From the NCBI RefSeq assembly GCF_000421705.1, contig NZ_ATXN01000007.1, forward strand, positions 1 through 64,000: a stretch of 64,000 nucleotides of DNA, given 5' to 3'. Below, piece after piece: positions 34,011 to 41,969 of the stretch (positions within the stretch are counted from its first letter, which is position 1; each line of letters opens with the position of its first letter). The notes beneath the pieces were generated by a model that saw only the letters and a program-made list of their open reading frames with translations, searched no databases and had not been told where the DNA came from. Both the position numbers and the translations under genes were made by a program. The stretch comes from Brevundimonas naejangsanensis DSM 23858 (GTDB lineage Bacteria > Pseudomonadota > Alphaproteobacteria > Caulobacterales > Caulobacteraceae).

Positions 34011-35666
34011 TTAGTTCATCCACAACGTCGCCGGGTTCTCCAGCAGGGTCTTGATCTTCTGCACGAAGACCGCCGCGTCATGGCCGTCGACGATGCGGTG
34101 ATCGAAGCTGGAGGACAGGTTCATCATCTTGCGCACGACCATCTGGCCGTTCAGCACCACGACGCGCTCCTCGATCTTGTTCGGACCGACGATGGCGACT
34201 TCCGGGTGGTTGATGATGGGCGTGTGCACCACGCCGCCGAGCGTGCCCAGCGAGGTGATGGTGATGGTCGAGCCGGACAGCTCCTCACGCTTGGCGCTGC
34301 CGTCCTTGGCCGCGCCCGAGACGCGGGCGATTTCCTCGGCTGTATCGTAGGCGTCGCGCGCCTCGGCGTGGCGGACGACCGGGACCATCAGGCCGTTCGG
34401 CGTCTGGGCGGCGATGCCCAGATGGACGGCGTTGTGCTGGGTCAGCACGCCCGCCTCGTCGTCATAGGTGGCGTTGATGTTCGGCTGGTCCTTCAGGGCC
34501 ACGACGATGGCGCGGGCGATGAAGGGCAGGACGTTGAGCTTGGCCTTCCCCGTGCCCTTGTTCTGGGCGTTCAGGTGGGCGCGCAGCTCTTCCACCGCCG
34601 TCATGTCGATGTCCTCGACATAGGTGATGTGCGGGATGCGACGCACGCTCTCGGCCATCTTCTCCGCGATCTTGCGGCGCAGGCCGATGATACGGACTTC
34701 GTTGGTTCCCTCGGCCTTGGCGTAGAGCGAACCGCCCGCGGCCGTGGCCGGGGCGAACGTGCCGCCGCGCGCCACGAAGGCGTCCAGGTCGGCGTGCTCG
34801 ATGCGGCCGGCGGGGCCGTTGCCCGGCACGAAGACCAGGTCGATTCCCAGATCCCGCGCGCGGTTGCGCACGGCGGGCGAGGCCAGCGGGCGCTCGCCGG
34901 GCTGGCGGCCGGTCAGGGCGGGAACGGGCCTGGCGTCGGCCTTGGGCGCAGCAGCAGGCTTGGCGGCCGGTGCGGCGACAGGCGCAGGCGCAGGCGCGGC
35001 CTTGGCGGCGGGCGCCGGAGCGGCGGCCGGAGCTTCGGCGACATTGCCCTTGCCCTCGACCTTGAAGCTGACCAGCGGGCCGCCGACGGCGATCTGTTGA
35101 CCGGCTTCGCCGTGCAGGGCGACGACGACGCCGGAGACCGGGCTGGTCAGTTCGACGGTCGCCTTGTCGGTCATGACCTCAGCGAGGATCTGGTCTTCCT
35201 GAACCGTGTCGCCGACCTTGACATGCCAGCCGACCAGCTCGGCCTCGGCCGTGCCTTCGCCCACGTCGGGCAGCTTGAAGACGTGGTTCGCGGCGCCGCC
35301 CGGCGCAGGGGACACAGGAGCGGCTTCAGCCTTGGACGCTTCGACGGCGACCGGAGCAGGCTCGGGCTCCGCGACGACGGGCGCAGGGGCTGGCTCATCG
35401 GCGGCGGCGGCGGCGTTGCCTTCGCCCTCGACCTCGAACTCGGCCAGCGGGCCGCGCACGGCCATCATCTGACCGGGCTCGCCGTGCAGGGCGGTGACGA
35501 CGCCCGCGACCGGGCTGGTCAGTTCGACCGTGGCCTTGTCGGTCATGACGTCAGCGACGATCTGATCCTCGGCGACGGTATCGCCGACCTTGACGTGCCA
35601 GCCGACGAGCTCGGCCTCGGCGGTGCCTTCGCCCACGTCGGGCAGCTTGAAGACGAAACGACCCAT
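34011..35666 (-). CDS. bkdB: Branched-chain 2-oxoacid dehydrogenase E2 (dihydrolipoyl acyltransferase), two lipoyl domains
   Basis: 551 aa. Two lipoyl domains (about 4-80 and 129-205), each with VMTDKATVELTSPV holding the lipoylated Lys, are joined by Ala/Pro linkers. Then come a peripheral subunit-binding domain (about 262-300; ASPAVRNRARDLGID) and the acyltransferase core ending in DHRIVDGHDAA (His523, Asp527). It transfers the branched acyl group to CoA. Most bacterial BCKDH E2s have one lipoyl domain; here the two are almost identical even at DNA level, which points to a recent internal duplication. It is translated directly after bkdA2 (1-bp gap). Confidence 0.94.
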   Translation of the reverse strand: MGRFVFKLPDVGEGTAEAELVGWHVKVGDTVAEDQIVADVMTDKATVELTSPVAGVVTALHGEPGQMMAVRGPLAEFEVEGEGNAAAAADEPAPAPVVAEPEPAPVAVEASKAEAAPVSPAPGGAANHVFKLPDVGEGTAEAELVGWHVKVGDTVQEDQILAEVMTDKATVELTSPVSGVVVALHGEAGQQIAVGGPLVSFKVEGKGNVAEAPAAAPAPAAKAAPAPAPVAAPAAKPAAAPKADARPVPALTGRQPGERPLASPAVRNRARDLGIDLVFVPGNGPAGRIEHADLDAFVARGGTFAPATAAGGSLYAKAEGTNEVRIIGLRRKIAEKMAESVRRIPHITYVEDIDMTAVEELRAHLNAQNKGTGKAKLNVLPFIARAIVVALKDQPNINATYDDEAGVLTQHNAVHLGIAAQTPNGLMVPVVRHAEARDAYDTAEEIARVSGAAKDGSAKREELSGSTITITSLGTLGGVVHTPIINHPEVAIVGPNKIEERVVVLNGQMVVRKMMNLSSSFDHRIVDGHDAAVFVQKIKTLLENPATLWMN

Positions 35667-35667
35667 C

Positions 35668-36771
<1,104 letters not shown>

Positions 36772-36774
36772 CAC

Positions 36775-38004
36775 TCAGACTCCTACTTCGCGGCGCTGTT
36801 CGACCAGACGCCAGTCCTCGGTCGCATAGACCTCCTCGAACATGGTCTTCACGCTGGGGCGCGACTGGCCGAGCGTGCCGATGGCCTCGGATTCCTTGGC
36901 GGCGGCGCGGACCTTCTCGACCGCTTCCTTTTCGGCCTCTTCCTGCTGTGCGTCGGACCATTCGCCGATAGCGATCAGGTGCTGTTTCAGGCGGGCGATC
37001 GGATCGCCCAGCGGCCACTTCTCATGCTCGTCGCCGGGGCGGTAGCGACTGGGATCGTCCGAGGTCGAGTGCGGGGCGCCGCGGTAGGTGAACAGCTCGA
37101 TGATCGTGGCGCCCTGGTTGGTCCGGGCGCGCTCCTCGGCCCACTGGGTCGCCGCCCAGACGGCCAGGAAGTCGTTGCCGTCGACGCGCAGGGCGGGCAG
37201 GCCATAGCCGATGCCCTTGGACGCGAAGGTGGTGTCCAGTCCGCCGGCGATGCCCTGGAAGGACGAGATGGCCCACTGGTTGTTGACGATGTTCAGGATG
37301 ACCGGCGCGCGATAGACGGCGGCGAAGGTCAGGGCCGAGTGGAAGTCGCTCTCGGCCGTCGAGCCGTCGCCGATCCAGGTGATGGCGATCTTGTCGTCAC
37401 CGCGGATGGCGGAGGCCATGCCCCAACCCACGGCCTGAACATACTGCGTGCCCAGATTGCCCGAGATGGTGAAGAAGCCGTAGTCCTTGGCCGAATACAT
37501 GATCGGCAGCTGGCGGCCCTTGATGGGGTCTTCGGCGTTCGAATAGATCTGGTTCATCATGGTCGCGAGCGGATAGTCGCGCGCGATCAGAAGACCCTGC
37601 TGCCGATAGGTGGGGAAGCCCATGTCCTCGCGGCTCAGGATCATCCCTTGCGCGACCGCGATGGCCTCTTCGCCGGTGCACTTCATATAGAAGCTGGTCT
37701 TGCCCTGACGGTGGGCGCGGTGCATCCGGTCGTCGAAGGCGCGCGTCAGGATCATGGCCTTCAGGCCGCGACGCATCGTCTCGGGGTCCAGCTTGGGGTC
37801 CCACGGCCCGACGGCCTTGCCCTGATCATCCAGAACGCGGATCAGTCGGAAGGCGTGGTCGCGCATTTCGGCAGGGGCCGTGCTGACGTCGGGGCGGGCG
37901 ACCGCGCCGGGCTCGTCGAGCTTCAGATGGCTGAAATCAGGCGTGTCGCCCGGCCGGCCCGAAGGCTCCGGGACGCGCAGCGACAGCGTCGGGGTGTTCT
38001 TCAT
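36775..38004 (-). CDS. bkdA1: Branched-chain 2-oxoacid dehydrogenase E1 alpha subunit
   Basis: 409 aa. ThDP-binding motif GDGSTAESDFHSAL through NNQWAIS, the phosphorylation-loop region YRGAPHSTSDDPSRY and the N-terminal RAFDDRMHRAHRQGKTSFY stretch place it in the 2-oxoisovalerate (BkdA1) branch and outside the pyruvate E1 branch. The ATG at 38004 has a GGGAGG site 5-6 nt upstream. First gene of the leftward operon bkdA1 - bkdA2 - bkdB - (GIY-YIG) - lpdA. Divergent from an Lrp-type regulator, which likely controls it in response to branched-chain amino acids. Confidence 0.96.
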   Translation of the reverse strand: MKNTPTLSLRVPEPSGRPGDTPDFSHLKLDEPGAVARPDVSTAPAEMRDHAFRLIRVLDDQGKAVGPWDPKLDPETMRRGLKAMILTRAFDDRMHRAHRQGKTSFYMKCTGEEAIAVAQGMILSREDMGFPTYRQQGLLIARDYPLATMMNQIYSNAEDPIKGRQLPIMYSAKDYGFFTISGNLGTQYVQAVGWGMASAIRGDDKIAITWIGDGSTAESDFHSALTFAAVYRAPVILNIVNNQWAISSFQGIAGGLDTTFASKGIGYGLPALRVDGNDFLAVWAATQWAEERARTNQGATIIELFTYRGAPHSTSDDPSRYRPGDEHEKWPLGDPIARLKQHLIAIGEWSDAQQEEAEKEAVEKVRAAAKESEAIGTLGQSRPSVKTMFEEVYATEDWRLVEQRREVGV

Positions 38005-38099
38005 CAATGCCTCCCGTCCGGTTGAACCGGCCGCGTTTCCTTATGAAGCAGGGCATAGCATGTCGGCTCAATGTTAGCTCTTCCAAAAACGCTCTTGCC

Positions 38100-38120
38100 A
38101 AATACCGATTTGGGGTATTT
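38100..38120. promoter_or_regulatory. Probable Lrp/BkdR operator between bkdA1 and its regulator
   Basis: Perfect 7-bp dyad AAATACC ... GGTATTT with a 7-nt centre, AT-rich in an otherwise GC-rich region. It lies 96 bp upstream of bkdA1 and 33 bp upstream of the regulator start. Lrp-family proteins bind such AT-rich dyads. Confidence 0.6.
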
Positions 38121-38152
38121 TATTGCGCAGAAAGCAAATTCGGAGAAAGCCT

Positions 38153-38641
38153 TTGGCCGACGAACTCGACCCCATCGACGCGCGCATCCTTGACATCCTT
38201 CAGCAGGACGCAGGCCTGTCCGTCGCCGAGGTGGCCGATCGGGTCGGCCTGTCGGCCTCGCCCTGCTGGCGTCGGATCAAGAGACTGGAGGATAGCGGCC
38301 TGATACGCAAGCGTGTCACGCTGTTGGACGCCGGACTCCTGGGTCTGGACTTCGAGGTCTACGCCATCGTCAAGCTGAGCCTGCCGACGCGCGACAATCT
38401 GCAGATCTTCGAGGAAGCCGTCGAGGGCTGGCCGGAAGTGGTGCAGTGCGCCACCATCACGGGGCGCGAAGACTATGTCCTGCGCATCATCACCACCGAC
38501 ATGCACGCCTTCGACCAGTTCCTGCGCGACAAGCTGCTCACGCTGGGCATCGTCTCCAACTGCGAGAGTCACATCGTCACGCGCGGGGTGAAAAGCGTCA
38601 CCACCCTGCCCCTGGGCATCATCACGCCCCACGTCGGCTGA
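38153..38641 (+). CDS. bkdR: Lrp/AsnC-family transcriptional regulator (BkdR-like)
   Basis: 162 aa from a TTG start at 38153, chosen because the GGAG site lies 7 nt upstream; an earlier in-frame TTG (38123) falls inside the likely promoter. It has an N-terminal winged helix (LDPIDARILDILQQDAGLSV, then SPCWRRIKRLEDSGLI recognition helix) and a C-terminal RAM/AsnC effector-binding domain (VVQCATITGREDYVLRI). In Pseudomonas the Lrp homolog BkdR activates a divergent bkd operon when branched-chain amino acids are present; the same arrangement here suggests the same role. Confidence 0.92.
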   Translation: MADELDPIDARILDILQQDAGLSVAEVADRVGLSASPCWRRIKRLEDSGLIRKRVTLLDAGLLGLDFEVYAIVKLSLPTRDNLQIFEEAVEGWPEVVQCATITGREDYVLRIITTDMHAFDQFLRDKLLTLGIVSNCESHIVTRGVKSVTTLPLGIITPHVG

Positions 38642-38672
38642 CCGGCCGAACCGTCCTTGCGCCGTCGCCGCC

Positions 38673-39404
38673 TCAGCTGAGGCGGTCGAAGGCGACGGCG
38701 TGGACCTTGTCCCGCCCCAGCAGGGCCGCCAGCGGCGCGGTCGCGAACAGGGACGCCACCGCCGCATCGCGCACATCCAGCCCCCCGGTGAAGGCGCCGA
38801 AGGCGGGCATGATCAGCCGCCGCCCGTCCGTGACGAAACACGGACGCCGCACCCCCCGGCCATAGGCGGCGACGCGCGCGGCGGGGTGCAGATGGCCTGC
38901 GACCTCGCCCGGCGCCGGCTCGATCTGGGGTTCGTGGATCAGAAACAGGCCGCCCAGCGCCATCGTCTCGACCACCCGGCCCGGCAACTGGTCCAGGGCG
39001 CCGGCCAGAGCGTCCAGATCATGGTTCCCCTCCAGCCAGACCCAGTCGCGCCCGGCCGCCAGCCTCTCCAGCCGCGCCAGCTGGGCGCCGTCCATGCGCG
39101 ACACCGCTTTTGAATCATGGAAGCTGTCGCCCAGCAGCACGACCATGCGCGGGTCCAGCGCCTCGATCTCAGCTTCCAGCCGCGCCAGGGTTGCGGGGCT
39201 GTCATAGGGCGGCAGCATCTGGCCGCGCGCAGCAAAGGCCGAGCCCTTCTCCAGATGCAGGTCCGAGGCGATCAGGGCCTGACGCCCCGGCAGCCACAGG
39301 GCGCCGGAACAGCGCAGCACGCAAGGCTCGCCGTTCACCATCAGCTTCAGCCCTCCGCAGGGATGACGGTAGGGCGACAGGGTTTCGCGCAGGGCGTCGT
39401 TCAC
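38673..39404 (-). CDS. pdeM: Ligase-associated DNA damage response endonuclease PdeM
   Basis: 243 aa calcineurin-like metallophosphoesterase. Metal-ligand motifs: SDLHLEKGSAF, LLGDSFHD, LEGNHD and a C-terminal AGHLHPAAR. PdeM proteins are encoded with an Lhr-like DEXH helicase, an ATP-dependent ligase and a beta-CASP exonuclease in a putative repair system. Here only the helicase partner is adjacent, overlapping by 4 bp (helicase stop within the pdeM start). Ligase and exonuclease must be elsewhere or absent. Confidence 0.92.
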   Translation of the reverse strand: MNDALRETLSPYRHPCGGLKLMVNGEPCVLRCSGALWLPGRQALIASDLHLEKGSAFAARGQMLPPYDSPATLARLEAEIEALDPRMVVLLGDSFHDSKAVSRMDGAQLARLERLAAGRDWVWLEGNHDLDALAGALDQLPGRVVETMALGGLFLIHEPQIEPAPGEVAGHLHPAARVAAYGRGVRRPCFVTDGRRLIMPAFGAFTGGLDVRDAAVASLFATAPLAALLGRDKVHAVAFDRLS

Positions 39405-41911
39405 GCCGCCCCTTTCAGCGCCTCAGGCGCGTCTTCCATGACTTCGGCGATCAGGGCTTCGGCGCTTTCATCAAGGATCATCTCAGCCGCATCGCCGCCG
39501 ACCCGTTCGCGACCGATCTGCACCAGCACCGGCACGCTGAAGGGCGAGGGCCTGTCCAGCGCCTTATGGACGATGCGGCCGTGGATGCGGCTCAGCAGTT
39601 GGCCCAACCGCGCCACGTCCAGCAGGCCGGTCGCCGCATCCGCGCGCGCTGTCCTCAGCAGCAGATGGTCCGGCTGATGCCGCCGCAGCACGTCGTAGAT
39701 CAGGTCGGTCGAAAAGGTCACCTGCCGCCCCGTCTTCTCGGCCCCCGGCTGGCGCTGCTCGATCAGGCCGGAAATCAGCGCGCAGTTGCGGAAGGAGCGC
39801 TTCATCATGAAGCTTTCCTCCAGCCAGGCCTCCAGATCGTCGCCCAGCATGTCCGGCTCGAACAGGACGTCCAGGTCAAGGTCGTCCATCGGTCGGATCG
39901 ACCAGATGGCCAGAGAATAGTCCGTCACCACAAAGCCCAGAGGCCCGACGCCCATCCGGTCCAGCCGCCGCGTCAGCAGCATGGCCAGCGTCGTATGCGC
40001 CAGCCGACCCTCGAACGGATGGGCGACCATGAAGTGTCGCGTCCCGCGCGGAAAGGTCTCGACCAGCAGGGTCTGCGCCTCCGGGATGGCGCTGCGGACC
40101 GCCTGAAGTTCCAGCCACTCCTGCACGTCGGGCGGCAGGACGCGCCAGTGGTCGCGGTCCTGCACCATGCGCCGCACCCGCTCGGCCAGCGACGTGCCCA
40201 AAGGAAATTTCGAGCCGCCGTAGGAGGGAATCTTCGGGTCTTTATCGACGGCGGGCGAGACGAGGGCGTCCGTCTTGACGATGCCCTGAAAGGCCCAGAC
40301 CTGACCGGCGAAGACGAAGGTGTCGCCCGGCGTCATCTGTTCGAAATACCACTCCTCGGCCTCGCCGATCTTGCGGCCTGCGATCAGGTGTTTGCCGCCT
40401 CCTCGCCGCCCGGCGACGCGCACGTTCAGATTGGCGGCCGAAACGATGGCGCCGACGTTCATCCGGTGCCGCTGGGCCATCTGGCCGTTGCGGACGGTCC
40501 ACCTGCCGTCGCGGGTGCGCACGATGCGGGCGAAGCGGTCATAGGTCCGCAGCGCATAGCCCCCTGTGGCGACCAGATCGACGACCTCCTCGAAGGCTTC
40601 ATAGGTCAGGCCGCGATAGGGGCCGGCCGTCGTCACCTCGGCGTATAGGTCGGCCAGATCAAAGGGTTCGGAGCAGGCGCATCCCATGACGTGCTGGGCC
40701 AGCGTATCCAGCGTGCCGGTATGTTCCGGCTCCCAGTCGAAGGCGTTCTCGGCCACGGCTTCGCGCGCGGCCTGACACTCCAGCATCTCGAAGCGGCTGG
40801 CAGGGACCATCAGGGCGCGCGAGGGCTCGTCCAGTCGGTGGTTGGCGCGGCCGATGCGCTGGACCAGACGGCTGGCCCCTTTCGGCGCGGCCAGCTGGAT
40901 CACCAGATCGACGTCGCCCCAGTCGATGCCCAGATCCAGCGTTGAGGTGCAGACCACGGCCTTCAGGTCGCCACGCGCCATGGCCGCCTCGACCTTGCGT
41001 CTCTGCTCGGCGGCCAGCGAGCCGTGGTGCAGGGCGATCGGCAGATCGTCCTCATTGATCGCCCACAACGACTGGAACACGAACTCGGCCTGCCAGCGGG
41101 TGTTGACGAAGATCAGGCTGAGCCCTGCCTGCCTGATGGCGTCGTAAACCTCGGGGATGGCGTGGACGCCGGTGTGGCCCGCCCAGGGCACGCGGCCTTC
41201 CGACACCAGGACATCCACCACCGGCGGGGCGCCGGGGTCGCCGAGAACGACGCGCACCGCGTCCGGTGTTGCGAGAGACGGCGACAACCAGTCGGCGATC
41301 CTGCCCGGATCATCCACCGTCGCCGACAGCGCCACCCGCCGCATCTGCGGCGCGAACGTCTGCAACCGCGCCAGCCCCAGCGCCAGCAGGTCGCCGCGCT
41401 TGCCGCTCCAGATGGCGTGGATCTCGTCCAGCACCACGCATTTCAGATCGGCGAAATAGCTACGCGCTCCCTCCCAGGCGCAGAACAGGGCCAACTGCTC
41501 CGGCGTGGTCAAAAGGATGTCGGGCGGGAAGTCGCGCTGGCGCTGCTTTTTCGACTGTTTGGTGTCGCCGGTGCGGCTCTCGACGTGGATGTTCAGCCCG
41601 ATCTCGCGGATGGGCGTCATCAGGTTGCGCTCGACGTCGGTGGTCAACGCCTTCAGCGGCGACAGATAGAGGGTGTGAACGCCCGATCCCGGCCCGGCCT
41701 CGGGTCTCGGCCCCCGCTCGGCCAGATCGATCAGGCTGGGCAGGAAGCCCGCCAGCGTCTTGCCTCCGCCCGTCGGCGCCACCAGCAGGGCGTGCTGGCC
41801 GGCCTTCGCCGCCGCGACCATGTCCAGCTGATGCCGACGCGGCGACCAGCCCCGACCGGCGAACCAGTCGGCGAACAGAGGCGGAAGCGTTGCAGTGATC
41901 GGCGTCGTCAC
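39401..41911 (-). CDS. Ligase-associated DNA damage response DEXH-box helicase (Lhr-like)
   Basis: 836 aa from a GTG start. Superfamily 2 helicase: Walker A VAPTGGGKTLAGF, DEIH box (VVLDEIHAIW), motif III SATVDD, and motif VI QRIGRANHR, followed by the winged-helix and Lhr C-terminal domains that form the ssDNA-encircling part. Lhr helicases translocate 3'-5' on ssDNA and unwind RNA:DNA hybrids. It is coupled with pdeM, and the length fits the family member that acts with the ligase-associated system. Confidence 0.94.
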   Translation of the reverse strand: MTTPITATLPPLFADWFAGRGWSPRRHQLDMVAAAKAGQHALLVAPTGGGKTLAGFLPSLIDLAERGPRPEAGPGSGVHTLYLSPLKALTTDVERNLMTPIREIGLNIHVESRTGDTKQSKKQRQRDFPPDILLTTPEQLALFCAWEGARSYFADLKCVVLDEIHAIWSGKRGDLLALGLARLQTFAPQMRRVALSATVDDPGRIADWLSPSLATPDAVRVVLGDPGAPPVVDVLVSEGRVPWAGHTGVHAIPEVYDAIRQAGLSLIFVNTRWQAEFVFQSLWAINEDDLPIALHHGSLAAEQRRKVEAAMARGDLKAVVCTSTLDLGIDWGDVDLVIQLAAPKGASRLVQRIGRANHRLDEPSRALMVPASRFEMLECQAAREAVAENAFDWEPEHTGTLDTLAQHVMGCACSEPFDLADLYAEVTTAGPYRGLTYEAFEEVVDLVATGGYALRTYDRFARIVRTRDGRWTVRNGQMAQRHRMNVGAIVSAANLNVRVAGRRGGGKHLIAGRKIGEAEEWYFEQMTPGDTFVFAGQVWAFQGIVKTDALVSPAVDKDPKIPSYGGSKFPLGTSLAERVRRMVQDRDHWRVLPPDVQEWLELQAVRSAIPEAQTLLVETFPRGTRHFMVAHPFEGRLAHTTLAMLLTRRLDRMGVGPLGFVVTDYSLAIWSIRPMDDLDLDVLFEPDMLGDDLEAWLEESFMMKRSFRNCALISGLIEQRQPGAEKTGRQVTFSTDLIYDVLRRHQPDHLLLRTARADAATGLLDVARLGQLLSRIHGRIVHKALDRPSPFSVPVLVQIGRERVGGDAAEMILDESAEALIAEVMEDAPEALKGAA

Positions 41912-41969
41912 GCCAAGCCTATAACATGTTCCCGTTCCGTTTCGTCACCTTCGACGCTATCTAGCAAAG

